Below, in pieces: positions 37,235 through 50,270 of a stretch of DNA of 64,000 bases. Source of the stretch: Tretioscincus oriximinensis (Eukaryota > Chordata > Lepidosauria > Squamata > Gymnophthalmidae). The position numbers were made by a program, and so were the translations under genes. The stretch covers positions 1,066,375-1,130,374 of the forward strand of contig JAJVDF010000437.1 of the NCBI GenBank assembly GCA_022410635.1, written 5' to 3'. The notes below the pieces were generated by a model, which was not told the DNA's origin, did no database searches, and was given only the letters and a program-made list of their open reading frames with translations. Each line of letters opens with the position of its first letter. The stretch's first letter is position 1.

Positions 37235-39562
37235 AGTTGGAGAAGGTTTAGCATCTACCATAAAATAGCTNATTATAAAGATGGGTCTTTAAAATGAAAC
37301 AAAACAAAAAATAGAATGCATGTTGGAAGCATTTCCCTTCAGAATCACAGTTATGAAAATCAATTCTTCTGAAAATCATGAAGCCTACAGTAAATGATTG
37401 TTCTACCCTATAATGTGTAAGTTCTAGCAGGATATCTGTAAAAAAATTGGTAGCGGTTGATAAATCTTTCATGTAAACCCAAACATTAGAATTATGTTTC
37501 CCAATAGGTTTACTGGCTTCAGTGCTAAATCTAAGTCTAAACTGCTGCTACAATTTATGTATGCCGTGGCAAAAGAGTATTGGCGAAGAATTGGAAGGAC
37601 TATNGAAAAGGTGTGAAGCAATGGTGGGTATACTTGTGGAATATGGGCACTTCTGAATAATTACAGAATTTTAGTAAATGAGAGAAGATTCAGTTAGCAA
37701 GTTTACAATAAATGAATTCCATTATTAGATAAGTATGATCTGTGAAATTTCAGATTCATCATGAACTACAGATTTTAGAGATCTCATTAGAGATCCTTAT
37801 TAGTGTTTGATGATTTCATACAACACACAACATAGTTAAGAATGGATAAAAACAATGCAGTTTCTTCAAGTTGGTCTGTGAATTTATTTATTTATTTATA
37901 TTCCTAACCCACCCTATGACTATAGGTTAGAAAGAACAGCAGTGTTAGATCTGTGTAAATCTTGCAGCAACTTTCTTGCAGCAAACTTGAAGTAACCCCA
38001 CCACACCCCCAAAAGAGACTGTGTACAGGAAAGAAATGGGCCAAGCAGATTCATCCTGCTCTTGGGCATCATTTTCAGGAATCAGCTGCTTGGTAATGTA
38101 GTCTATAGGGAAATTTTCTAAACGTTTCATTCCCCACACAATTGTCTTTAGAGCTGCCAACTTTCATCTGGAAACTGCTGCAAAGATTCTGCAATAGGTG
38201 GGTGGACATTTTCAGAAACAAACCGCAGTTGGAAACTGATTGCATTTGTAATAACAACACAAAAAGATTCTCTCCAGAGTTCTTGGAGGAGGATTTAGCA
38301 GCCATTAAACATAGCTTAATTATATGTACTATTATTCTCTTCTGTACTTTTGACAGGCACTTCAGCATATCAATAGAGCGCCCCCTTTTTTAGCTGAAAT
38401 CTTGGTCTCTGAACAGAAAGAAGATGGTGAAGGAATGATAAAATAGAAAAGCAGTGGGATTATTTAAACTAAAGAGTTCATAAGGTTACACAGGACAGCA
38501 AATGTCAGATTTATATAGCCTTTGCAATCATGAATTTTCAAAGAATTCAGATTCAAGCTACATTGTTTTCAAGTGGGGAGACCATAATTCAAAGTGCCTA
38601 TAAAATCTTGTCTTAAAAGAAGTAAATTATAGCTGACATGCACTAGTAAGTGCTGTCCCAGGAACCACTTCTTATTCTCTCCCTGTATCCCTCCATGACT
38701 AGGATGCAACAGTGAGAACATCTTTTACCATAACACCTTTGGCCCAACAAGTGGTGTGCTGACCAACGTATTGGATCAGTTGGTATGGTGGCTCCTGTTT
38801 GCAGATGTATTGAAAATACTTAAAATGGTGCATTACTGCCAGCCAGTTAAGCCTATAGCTTTCCCTCTGAATTATAAATTTTAAAAAGCCTTCAGACTTT
38901 TTGGATCCGATACTGTTTGCTAATCTAGCTGATCTTGTCATGACACTATTATGTAACATAATGAACATGGGCTGTAAATCTACAATATCCCTAACCTTTG
39001 TGATTTTAAATCACAAATCAAATACATGTAAAGGTATTATGTGTGCCTACTTCACAATGTGTAAAATGGACATTCTGTGTGACTGAGAGACAGGTTTGAA
39101 GTTCATCCTTCATGTTAGAATAAAAGGATGCTATGGATCTGCTTTTCATTACAACGGTTACTTTGATTATTGATTTTCAAAAGCATTTTGTGGATCTAGA
39201 AACGAGCTTTGCCGTATTTCAACAGAGGCTAACCACTTCTATTGATAAATATAATAGGAAGGTAATGAAGCGTTTCATTAGAGGGTTTCCCTTGACTAAG
39301 CTGCTATTGGTACTGGTGAGTCCAGATAATATTTCTCTTGGTGAATAGCTGTAGGAAGCAATTCGCATCAGGGTTCTCTGTTCAAAGCGAGATCTCAGTT
39401 CTATCCAAGTCATCTTGTTGTTATTTAAATAAATATTGTAAAAAACCAGACACATCAGATATTTAACCTCTTGACTAGCTAGTATTAGCTAATTCTACAG
39501 CCTCATTTCTGCTCACGTCAGTCATTCAAGAACCAGGAGCCTAAAAACCACTGTGTTTCAGT
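37235..39562. other. unique DNA with a short L2 tail
   Basis: At 37880-37935 a reverse L2-type 3' end is seen (atttatttatttatttatat, 'cctaacccaccctatgacta'). The remainder is unrecognised. Isolated N bases occur. Confidence 0.4.
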
Positions 39563-40604
39563 CTGAGGCTGCGTTCACACAACAAGCTAAAAACTGAAAT
39601 AAAGCCATATTTCAGAATATAGCAGTCACGTTTCTGTGCACACCACAAAGCTATATTCTGGAATATTAGCAATCGCAATATTCCAGAATATAGCAATGTC
39701 GTGCACAAATGCCCCCCTGCCTGCTTTTGGGGNCTGATGCTGCNATCATTGGAGGATTGTTTGCCTCCTCCTTGAAGCCAATCGGTCAGCAGTAGCCCCC
39801 GAAAGCAGGCGGAGGACTGGCTAGAGGAAATTCTGCTGAAGAAAAAAAGAGGAGGCAGAGATGGCCGTGTTCTTCTGGTCCCATTCATACGGAGTCTAGT
39901 TCTGGGTAACATTTTGGGACATTTTGGCCAAGCTCTGCCCCAAAATGTTGCCCAGAACTAGGCTCCATATGGATGGGGGCAGCAGAATGCAGCTGTCTCT
40001 GCCTCCTCTCTTTTGCTTCGGCGGAATTTCCTAACGCAACAGTAGCTGTCAAAAAGGACTGCGCTGCACTGTCAGGCTGCATTTACAGGGAGCCAATCTG
40101 TCCCTCGGAATAGCAGCCTACCAGCCCATTGGGCCTGCCATAGTCTACACTAGCATGTGGTTGGCAGGCTCCTATACCTTTAGTAAGGCTGTTTTTAATG
40201 TGTTAAAATGATGGTTTTATTGTTAACCGCCCTGAGACCTATGGGTATAGGGCGGTATAAAAATGTAAATAAATAAATAAATAAATACCGAGGAATAGGT
40301 TGGCTCCCTGTGGATGCAGCCTGTCAATGCAGTCCTTTTGACAGCTACTGCTGCGTCCTTGTTTTAACCTCTCATGCCTTTTGCGCACACACTAGAAGAC
40401 GGGGAGGCCGCGAGAGGACGGAGGTTGGCCGTGAGAAGACAGATGTTCTCAGGAATTATGCCTGAATATCCCAGCAATAGTTTATTCCAAGATAAATGGA
40501 TTTTATTGCGAGACGATTGCTGAAAGACACTTAACACAAGTGCCAGAACCTCCCTCATCTTGCCNCGAATAAGTAAGAAAATAGCTGTGTGCACTCAGCC
40601 TGAG
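39563..40604 (-). mobile_element. non-autonomous DNA transposon, family A, long form (copy 3)
   Basis: Opposite in orientation to copy 1. The left end gtctgaggctgcgttcacac pairs with tactcaggctgagtgcacac (reverse complement of the right end). It contains catatttcagaatatagcag near the left and the reverse of the ataaactattgct marker at about 40470-40495. Like copy 1 it has a GC-rich core with a 'gggtaacattttgggacatt' inverted repeat near 39905-39955. A second inverted repeat (about 40035-40118 against 40298-40370) is split by extra DNA containing an L2 tail. No coding capacity. Confidence 0.7.
40184..40292 (+). repeat. L2-type LINE 3' tail nested in family A copy 3
   Basis: aaggctgtttttaatgtgtt, 'gttaaccgccctgagaccta', 'gggcggtataaaaatg' and an (AAAT)n tail, nearly identical to the end of the 25.9 kb L2. 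It sits at the centre of the transposon's internal inverted repeat. Confidence 0.8.
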
Positions 40605-43600
40605 TAAGACAAACAAAACCCAAGCTTGATCAATGGTAATTAAATATGTGGATATTTATTACCACTGTGGTTATTTATCAGAATTAGCAAGCAGAAGATG
40701 GAGCACCTGTGCTGTTTTCTGCTATGTGTTCAGGTAGCTGGTGGGCTGTTGTTAAATTTCTAGAAATATGTGAACCTCTCTGGCTTAAACAGCACTTCTT
40801 GGAACAAGGGGGACAGAGAACGACTGCCCAGATGATTCTCAGTGGATCAAGATGCAATTCAGCCTCCATAATCCCCGCCAATTGGTGGCAGCTGCATTGG
40901 AAGTATATCTATTTTATTTTATTCCCTCTATCCAAGTTGGATAAGTATAAAATCCAGTAATTATTGTACTGACATAGCAACCTTGTTTTCTCCCCTTCTA
41001 GCCTAGACGTCTTTATTTAGCAGAGGTAGTTTAAGCTATTCAACACTTATGTTTAACTAATATTGTGCTCAATTATATTACTAAAAAGAATATGTTAGGC
41101 TTTATACCATGCTATGTTAGTAAAGCAATAGTACATTATTTGTTATTATGAGAATTAATGTAATCATGCACAGCTTGATCTGAACAGCTTAAAAGCAATT
41201 GTGGTGCAATCAAACAAAATAACAGTGTGGGCAGGTTCCACTTATCATTTTCTAAATTGCCACTTTCCCAAAAGTCAAGCATTTATTAATGGTGCTATAA
41301 AACCAATCAAATATTCTATATTTGTGTATTCTCTAGTGAACCCCAAAGAGAGATTCAAAATAAAAAAATGCCATGGTGGTTACATAAAGCTTTCTCTTTG
41401 GTCATTCGACCAGTTCAGTGATCCAGAAAATACAAGTTGCAACTTTAAAACTGAATAGATATTGTCTTTACTTCTAAACCTGCTTCAGTTTGTTTTCAGT
41501 CCTGAAGAAAGATTGAATCCTGTTCATCGGGACCAAAAAGAACTAGTAAAGCTGTGGCCATGGCTGTACTAAATTTTCATAGTCCTTTCATCTGGAAAGC
41601 AAAACAAATAGTGTTATATTAAAAATATGACTTATAAATGGGGTTTCCTTCATTGTCCCATTAATGCTAGAAAAGTAGAAAACCCATGGATCTCCTGACT
41701 AGAAATTTATAAGGAAAAAAATACTCTCAGAGTTAAGAAGATCCACTCTGTGTAAACATTAGAGCTCTGTTCTTGGGTTTGCCATAGCAGGCAGATGGNA
41801 AAGTTCTATTCTGAGGCCCAGTGTAGACAGGAACAATATCTGTGACACTTGCCCATCACTGAAACAGTACTGCATGCTTTTATGGCTGTACATCATGCTT
41901 AATGGCCATAAACCCAACTGACCATACCATTACTGTGCTGCCTTAGCCACTCCATGTACAGTTCGAACTGGGACAACAGGAGAAAGGTTCTTTTTAATAA
42001 TTATTTCTGAACTTCTTATTGATAAATACAAGTTTATCCACATGTGTACCTCTTCTACTGCTTTTTAACAGTCCTAATTATTTTAATAAATCAAGCTTCA
42101 TAATCATCAGGTTTGTTAATCATGAAATCACAAACTGATAATTCTTTTACTTTTATATGCAGAAAGTCTATAAAGCATTCTCAACTTTTTTTTTAAAAAA
42201 GTTTCTTTCTCTAACTGGTGGTTCCAGACAAAAGTTTTCTTCATGCTATAAAACATGCTTATGGGGAATTTGGCTCACTTAATTGCAGGGATCAGCACTA
42301 GGAAGGTCCAATATTACGCTTTTCCTAGTCCCTTTATGCTGATTCCACAGTGCAATATCCCTTCTTCCATCATGTTGGAGCTGTGCAGACAAAACTGAGA
42401 CCTACTGAGAGCTCCAGTCCTGCCTCACATTTCTTTGAGTCAAGGCATGAAAAAACTATTTTCCCAGCTGAATTTATGCATAACGTTTTTGATCTAGCAC
42501 CCTCAAAACTCAACATCTTTGAAAACGATGCTTTTCCAACTTTGTATTCACCCATCCAATAATAAGGGGAGGGCAGGCGGAAGCCAATGACAGTGAAGAA
42601 ACAGGGCTTCTTGGAAACTTCAGCTCTCCAAAGCTTTATGGATCTGTAGGACGAATGGATGNAGAAGAGAATGTATTGCTCATTACCACAGAAAGGCTAA
42701 GTCCATGGTAGTGAGATTTCACTACAAAAGACAGTAGTCTGATGCAGCCTAATTATGTTAGTTATCCATATCTGCCAAGTCTTGTCAGTTTTATCAGCCA
42801 CTGTTCTATGATGGCTGTCATAATTTTTCCTTGTGAATGTATCAGTNTTACTGCAATAATATCCCGTGGTATTTCACTAACATTGAATCCATCAGTCCCA
42901 AAAGAAAAAACTCTGATTTCAGTTGTATTAATATCTTCAACAGTCTTAATATAAAAATATAGATCTGAATTATCTTTTTTTGACAAGCACATTACACATG
43001 TTAAAGAAATCAATCAAGATTTTTTTCCTTTACATTTCCATTTGAAACATTTTATTTGCCAGTTTTTGCAGTGTTGTGTTCAAAGTGTGCATTTTCCACA
43101 CACTCCCTCCAAGCTTTCTCTGTACGTGGAACAGCCCATTGTTGGCAGAAAAATACCATGGTTCTTACTACATGGTTTATCACATCTGGCAGCAGTCTTA
43201 AAAAGAACAGTACTTCCACAGATAAGATCCTTCTCTTTGTTTTTTTTCCTTTTTTCTCTTTATATGTTAATGTTTTCTTTTATAAGTTTGCTTTAAAATG
43301 TTTCCATTTATATTGCTTCACTCTTTAAAGTTCTCTAGTGACACTAGCAATGGGGTGGAATTCCTATTATTGTAGTTGACAGTAATTTATCAAGTTACAA
43401 TGCTGTAATTTGCTAGCTGTCGTTTTGTCAAATCATTAAAACTCAACAGAGGAATTGCAAATGTCATTTTTGAACACAAAATAGAACAGACCATTTTATG
43501 GCTGCACTTTTCCAGTAGAATCCAAATTGTAGCTAATTATAATTGAGCCATTCTTGAATGGTCCCTGAAGAGGCACTGATATTCTATATGATATTTTACT

Positions 43601-43684
43601 GTTATGTTGAGCTTTTATATTTTTTTCACCTGTTTTAGTAGAAGTATAATTGATAATTCTATAAAATACAAGTGTGGTGAGTCT
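40605..43684. other. unique AT-rich DNA
   Basis: No firm feature. At 41495-41575 a 'cctgaagaaagattgaatcc' segment faintly resembles the 'ctgaagaag' repeat terminus. A minus-strand frame at 42762-43013 reads like a protein in places but matches no domain I know. Confidence 0.35.
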
Positions 43685-46189
43685 AAGGGCGTGGTCATAC
43701 ATCTGCTTTAGCACTGTCAAAGAGGAGGAATAATGAAAACCAAGAGGTCACATCTGAGGTTCTCCTTCTGTTTACAGAATTCAGAACCTTCCTATATTGA
43801 TTCTGAAACTGGTGCCAATCTAGGAGTAGGAGCGGTTACAGAACAGTTGATCCCGATGTGATGGCCATATTAAGAGCAACCCATTCCAGCTTAAGACAAA
43901 TTGCATATCTTAATATGGCTGGCCTATACAGTACTGGAACTGGTGGCTCATTCACAAAACTATATGTAGAACATTTTATACTTATAGAAACACCTTAGTA
44001 CTGAAATGTANTCTTTCTAAATCTGGTTTTTTTTNAAATAAAACAGATTAGGTTTTCTTTACTTTAGAAGAAAATTCAGGCACTCTAGATGTCAACTATC
44101 TCAAGTTACTAAAACATGTATTGATTTTGAAGGAAGCCTAATATTGATTTTTGAAGGCTTGATGTGCTAAGGCACACTTTTTCAGTACATGTAGAAAACT
44201 TAACAAATGTGAAAGATGATCTACAATTGTTTTTTTTAATCCTAGAGAAGTATTGAGGGGTTATTACTGTTTTAACTTCAGAAAAAGTTTTATTTGAATT
44301 AGTATATTAAAATATTTGTATGAAATATGCCGTTCATAAAGATTCATTCACATTGAAAGGAAAATTATATAACTGTTGTGTTTTCTGAATGCAGCACACA
44401 GAGTTTGTGACACATAAGTTGCATTACAATTTGCCTGGTGATGCTTGCAAAATTTCATGCTTCCTATATTTGGGATAAGTGGGGAATATTCACAAAAAGG
44501 TTGCATCTACATGCACACTTTCATAGCACTGCCAATGATTACATGATCATCATACATTGCTGTCCTTCAAAGACTGATTTACTTTTTTNAAAAAAAGTCT
44601 GCTTCACAGATTTTTAGATGTATCAAAATCTGCAAACCTGAGCATAACTAGGAGCATTCATCAGAAAATCATAAAAAAGAAGTAAACTACCTTGGGTTGT
44701 TTAAGTATCTCATTGATTTATGTGAAAGGTATTTTTCAACTTCAGCTATTTTTCTCCCTGGATGCCAAATCATTTATAGCAATGAACTGGTTTTTCCAGA
44801 CATTTAGGATACAAGAGTAGAATAATCAATATTTTAAACCAGTTGCAGGTAAAGAACGGCCTCTATAAACGCACTAATGATTTTAGGTTTATTAGTATTT
44901 AGAACTACAATGCACTTGGTGCATTTCTTTGCAGTATATAACAATCCTTTTGGGAAAATAGTTTTAAATTATTGGCTTGATCTCAATATCTTGTGATGCA
45001 TCTGCTTTCTTTGAGTGTGGCCCAGTCTCTGCTGCGTCCATCTTTCTTTTAAAAAGTGTTGCATTTTTNAAAAAAAAGAAAGAAAGGGAACATGACATGG
45101 GCTGAAACCATTTTGACATCATATTAGAAAACATTGGACTCTGCACTTATTGGGTATCCTTATTCATTCTGGTTAATAAACATTTTCTTTATTTGAGAAC
45201 AAAGAAGAAAATAATTTTACTCTGCCTGAAGCATCTATCGCCTTTTCTTTATGCTGTTGCTGTTATCCTAGACTGCAGAATGATTATTAAAATGCAACTG
45301 TCAACATTTCTTCACTCTTCTTGATGGCTCTAGGCAACACAGTTGCTTTTTCATTCAGACAGAGAAACTATTCTGCTGCTGTTACCTATACTTCCCCTCC
45401 CCCATTAAAGATAATTGACTATAAAAGAGTCTTTTCAATGGAACATGATTTCTGCTTAATTACAAAATGTTGCATAACAACTTTTTAATGGGAACACCAG
45501 TATGCCNCAAGTAATAGACAAGGCATAACCACAAGCATTCTTCCTCTCCCTTTTTGTGACAATCTAATCCAAATTTACTTTCTTCTTCTCATTCTCCCGT
45601 ATTAAGAGCAGGAAGCAATGATCCCCTCCTTGATATAGTAGTTGCTCACTATTTAGGTCTGGCATAGGGTTACTACATGTTTTCCAGGGATGTGTCTGAT
45701 TCTACTGTCATGCCACCAGGTTAATAGAAAGAAGCCCAATCTGCTCCTCCCGGGTCCTGCACTTATTTGCAAATCTCTCACCTCAAACGTGACAACCTTT
45801 GCCACCATGCTTCATTGCCCCTACATGATGCTGACTCATACCATTGTGTGCAAGCCTCGAACAGATNCTGTGGAGAAGGAATCTCCCTAGTATTCTCCCT
45901 AGTCAGAAGGGAAGGAACATTTCAGTGGGAACATGGCAGCTATTAAAGTGGAAATCCTAATTTGGCATTATTTTGGAGGGAGGCAAACTAATTTGGGGTC
46001 TACCCCAGCCTGGAGGGGCTGATTTCTCCATTTTTTGCTGAGGATTTTAAAAATAAAATAAAATAAATGCACCACCATTAGGAGGCTCTGGTGACTGGGG
46101 CCTGCTCCTGAAGGCACCCTCTCCTCAGTAAAAAATTAAAAATTAAAAAAATGCAAATTTCTCATGCACTTCAAAAAATTCCCACTGCT
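43685..46189. other. unique AT-rich DNA with isolated N bases
   Basis: No recognised repeat or gene. Positions 43687-43720 (taagggcgtggtcatacatc) resemble a DNA-transposon end, but no matching opposite end was found. Confidence 0.35.
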
Positions 46190-46860
46190 CCTTTTTGCCA
46201 TTCGGGTTAGTTGTACTCTGCATTGGAGTTCTCGGTAGCTGCTCTCATCTACGTGGGAGCTCCCGTCTCAGACACGCGCTGAGCTATGACATTAAGGGAG
46301 CCCCAGCAAATGGTGAAAGGGGCCTTCCCGGGCTGGGCAGCTGTGTGCGTAACGTTTTCGGCCAGTTCCTCTTGACCCTCTGTTCTGTGCCCAACTCCTT
46401 TCGAGCAGTGCACACTCAACCACAATCTATTATTTTTCTTTTTGCCAGGGAAGGAGGGAGGAGGGAGGGGGACAGCACTCCAAGCAGGATCTTATTTTAC
46501 TTTTCACCAGGGAGAGAAAAGAACAAAGTTTGGGACTAGATTCGATGGCGATGATGCAGCCTTTCAGTAAACAAAGAACGGCCTGGGACAGACAAAAGTG
46601 GCGGCAGGATGAGCATCAGAAGAAGAGCTAAACGAGCAAGAGAGGGGGCAGGGGCTCTTTTGTTTTCATTCCCTAGCTAAAGCGTCAACCCACAAGCAGG
46701 AAGNGCACCATCAGCTGCTGGCTCTTCCCCCTCCCTTGCCAGACAAACAGGTTTGTCTGGTTTTCTCTGCAGCTCTGGTGGGAGGGGCTGAGCACTAGCA
46801 ACGTGTGCTATGCGGGCTGTTAACCTGACGTGGATATGGAGGGTGATTTAAGCACCACTT
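46190..46860. other. GC-richer island, unclassified
   Basis: Clearly more GC- and CpG-rich than its flanks, with a frame on the plus strand (46195-46539) that has no domain. It may be part of an unknown DNA element or old retroelement. No promoter motif is convincing. Confidence 0.35.
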
Positions 46861-47400
46861 TGGGTTGAGTTTGGAACTTCAAACGCTTTCCATTCCATGT
46901 TAAAAAACTTTATGAGCTTTTCCACTGCATTTCCATTTATAGCAGCAAAAGGTACCACTTGTAGAATATGTTACTACAAAAAAAGGGTGATTGGCATGAA
47001 ATGTGCCCCACAGCTACAGAGATGTAGAGATCAGGTTTTTTTTCCACCAAGGTATCTATTCTGAGGCCCTCTCACCCTTAATGTGGCAATATGATGTGAG
47101 AGTTCAACAACTAGACATTTGTGTTGTATTTGACACACCAAATTGTTATATAAACTGATAGATTTCAGATTTTAGAGTTGATGTACTGGACTTTTGGTCT
47201 ATTGGGAAAAACAGCTGTTGAACTGCTTTAAAAGTCATTGCAGAAAGGCTTCCAGCAATAAAGTATGAGGGTGAGAGACAAAGGAATCTGATACTGGCAA
47301 CAAATTATCCAGTAGTATTTGATAGGCAGTATCTCCACTTGATAACCAATAAACAAAAATGGCTGATGAAACAGCAAAGGTCAGACTATAGTGTAAAGGT
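46861..47400. other. unique DNA, nothing recognised
   Basis: No recognised feature. Confidence 0.4.
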
Positions 47401-47620
47401 ATTTACTTATTGATTTACATTTCTATACTGCCCTATTCCTGAAGGTCTCAGGGCAGTTAACAATAAAACCAAATTAACATATTAAAACAGCAATATCTAA
47501 AAGGAAGGAAGGGAAAGCATTTTTTCAGCCAAAGGCAGGTTAAAGAGGTGCGTCTTCAAGTGTTTTCTGAATACATACAGAGATAGTGATAGATGCACCT
47601 CAAGGAAGGGATTGTTCACC
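47401..47620 (-). mobile_element. L2-type LINE, end of ORF2 plus 3' UTR, minus strand
   Basis: The minus strand reads VFRKHLKTHLFNLPLAEK, the L2 ORF2 C-terminal peptide, at about 47520-47573. The 3' UTR lies to the left (ctgccctattcctgaaggtc, 'tcagggcagttaacaataaa'). It is 5'-truncated and older than the 25.9 kb copy. Confidence 0.78.
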
Positions 47621-48484
47621 TTATATGAACAAGGAAAATTAAAATCTATAAACCTATACATCGGGTAATACGTAAATACCAAAATAACTGTTGAATGATT
47701 TCCTTAGATTTGCCATGTACTGTGCAACTGTTCTGCTGTCCATCCACACAGACATTACACAATTAATCTTGAATTTAAATCTGGTTAATGTCAAAAATTG
47801 GCTAAAAAAACCTTAGAGTAGCTTCACTTAGGGATCCAATGTCTCCAAGGCAACTTCGGGAGAGTGCAGGAGGTGCTTTGATGAGAGCAGACTTCCTTTG
47901 TAACATGAATGTATTTTAGTATTTCTAAAGTGGCTTATAGTATTTTTAGGTATTCTGTTCAATGTATTGTATTTGATATGGTCAATGGACTAATCAAAAT
48001 TTTATGTACTATATTATACTAGTGGAAGACACCCATGCCGGTATGCAATGCAATGGGTGGCTAGCTGGGTTGTGGTGTATGGGTCAGGGATGATGGAGCA
48101 TGGAGCTGAGTCCTTGGGAGGGGCCACTAGGTGGGCTGTGGTGTGTGGGCACTTTGCCTGGTTGACCTGGGTGCTCAACAACTCACAGTTGGGTGACATG
48201 GGTCCATGAGGGATTGGGACCAGGGGGTACAGAGCTCTGGCATTTTGGAGTGGGCAGCAGCAGCCTGTGGGCGATTGGCCAATTATCTCCATTGAAGGAG
48301 ATGGACACTGAATGTGTCCCTCACCTCAATCAGAAGGCCTATCAGCACAGCGAGTAATAATGCTATCTTTCTTTTATTCTATTGGTTGTTCTTGTATCAC
48401 CTCCTTAAATATCTTCATTATCATCATCATAATTTAATTGCAAACATTTTGCTAACGTGAAGGGAACAATTTCAGAAAGTCGAA
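47621..48484. other. unique DNA, G-rich around 48050-48250
   Basis: No recognised repeat. The G/T-rich portion at 48050-48270 gives a P/H-rich frame on the minus strand that is not protein-like. Confidence 0.35.
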
Positions 48485-48560
48485 GTAGAAAGTCCAGCAA
48501 AGTGGCTAGTAGCACTTAGAGACTAACAGTAGAAAAATAGGTGGCATAAGTTTTCTTAAA
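48485..48560 (-). repeat. reptile retroelement 3' end ('ctgaagaag' type), minus strand
   Basis: Read on the minus strand, aacttatgccacctattttt and 'actgttagtctctaagtgct' match the common reptile terminus also seen at 23299 and 51586. Family assignment is unsure. Confidence 0.4.
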
Positions 48561-48589
48561 CACCTCTATGTATTCTTAGAGCATCTTGC

Positions 48590-48597
48590 TCTAACAT
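48590..48597. repeat. 8-bp target-site duplication, left copy
   Basis: ctctaaca, identical to 49203-49210. Confidence 0.88.
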
Positions 48598-49202
48598 AGG
48601 GTTGCCATATCTTGGCATCCCCAAACCGGGACGTGGGTGGGGTGGGTGCGTGCACGCACAAATGAACAGGCGTGCGCGCGCGCGCATCCGCACACACAGA
48701 TGCTTGTAGAGAGACTGGCAGAACCTCTCTTCTCTCACTACAAGCGTCCCTGTGCGCGCGCACGCCCGCGTGCGCACACAGCTGCTCCTTTGCTAGAGGC
48801 TGGGTTTCGTCCTGCTCTGAGGCAAGCGCGCCAACTCCAGCGGAGCAAAAACGCTTGAGTTTGTGACAGGAGAACAGAGCTATTCTCCTGTCAGAAACCC
48901 AGGCGTTTTTGCTCCGCTGGGGCTGGCGCGCTTGCCTCAGAGCAGGGCGAAACCCNGCCTCNAGCNAAGGAGCAGCTACNGCGCGCTCCGAGGGTCCTCC
49001 CAGGACCCCGGAAAGCGTTGCGCGCGCTGCAGCCGTCAGCTCTGACGGCTGCTTTTCCTTTAAAATCCCGCCTTTTTACATTCCCTGATGCTGCATCGGG
49101 GAATGTAAAAAGCCAGGATTTTACCTTAAAACCCGGAGGGGACTATATTTTAGTCCCCAAAACCGGGTTTGTCCCGGTTTACCGGGACGTATGGCAACCC
49201 TA
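48598..49202. mobile_element. hAT-like non-autonomous DNA transposon with 8-bp TSD
   Basis: A 605-bp element flanked by a perfect 8-bp direct repeat (ctctaaca), the length typical of hAT transposons. Ends are taggttgccatatcttgg on the left and tagggttgccatacgtcccg (reverse complement of the right end); the left end lacks one G. Inside is a large hairpin: ctgctctgaggcaagcgcgc at about 48812 pairs with gcgcgcttgcctcagagcag at about 48926. Its centre, gacaggagaa...ttctcctgtc, lies near 48866-48899. It is very CpG-rich with alternating GC stretches, which implies little methylation-driven decay. No transposase; open frames here are composition artefacts. Confidence 0.85.
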
Positions 49203-49210
49203 CTCTAACA
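49203..49210. repeat. 8-bp target-site duplication, right copy
   Basis: ctctaaca, identical to 48590-48597. Confidence 0.88.
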
Positions 49211-50154
49211 TGAAATTTCAAATGCTATCAATCAACAGTTGGTGCTCTACTACCATTTAAGATTGGCACTGACTCTCAAATGTAAGACTTTAAGAGAATA
49301 ATTCTTTTGCTTTTTTGTCTCTGAAACGATGCACAGTTCTAATGAGTTGTTGAACTCCCTCACCTCCTTCCTCTGTGTATAACACTGAAGGCTGAGTTGC
49401 AAATACATTTCCCTTTAGGAAAGATATGACCTGTTCTCTACCACTGAAGCTTGGTGCAGAGGACTGGACTTGTGTTGCTAAGGATACGAAGAGTGGAGCA
49501 GTTAGTCACTGCAGTGCTTGGAAGATTACTCTCATGGTTACAGGATGCAAAGAGAAATAATCTATTTTGTTCCACATTTTCAAAAGATTGGCTGTCAGAC
49601 TGCTATAAAAGGAGAGACAAGATTGATAAATCTATCTTGCATATCCTGTTTTGCTTATAACAAGTATATGGAACGAAAACTAAGAAAAGTCTTGGGTACG
49701 TTAATTCAGTAACGGCTTTTGTGATATTCTGGTTTCCTATTGGGTACTACTTCCCTTCACCCTTGTAATTCATGCCAGGATGTTAAAATCATGTTGAAAA
49801 CTGCTAAAGAGCCCCAGACTATCCTTCAGTTTCTCACGATTTTTGTACAGTAAGCCATGGCAGTGTGACTCTATACCACTTTAATATGGACCAAGACAAA
49901 CAGACTAGGTTATGAGTGCCTTACGATGTCAGGCAGGGAGCATCATATTTTAAAATAAAGTGGTTCCTGCTAAGCCCTCCTAGTTTTTCTCCACCCAATT
50001 GTGAGCATTACTGAATACTGTGGTGAGGCTTAGTATCAATGGAATCCAGCTGCACTTTTACCTCCCCTGGATCGGTTTTGAGAAATATTTTAACATGGCT
50101 CTCAGATTTAGATCATGCAGGAAAAGGATTTAGCTTCTGTTTGAGAAGGTGTCC
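49211..50154. other. unique DNA, nothing recognised
   Basis: No recognised repeat, exon or RNA. Confidence 0.4.
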
Positions 50155-50270
50155 AATGTTATCCCAGTTTATAAAAGGGCTCAAAAAAGGCCTCAATAAA
50201 TTTATGGGAAGCAAGGCTTTAACTGGCTTCTAGCCTTGATGGTTATGTGCTGCTGAGACTGTACAAGCAA
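50155..50270 (+). repeat. CR1-group LINE fragment, old
   Basis: gcctcaataaatttatggga, 'ggcttctagccttgatggtt' and 'atgtgctgctgagactg' resemble the end of ORF2 and start of the 3' UTR of squamate CR1-group LINEs. No terminal octamer remains. Confidence 0.5.

Noticed and set aside
42762..43013. Minus-strand frame of 83 codons that reads somewhat like a protein
   Set aside because: No known domain and no supporting neighbours; a blastp search would be decisive.
48556..49260. Arginine/alanine-rich frames near 48.6-49.2 kb
   Set aside because: They fall in the CpG-rich hAT-like element and its hairpin; no transposase motif.
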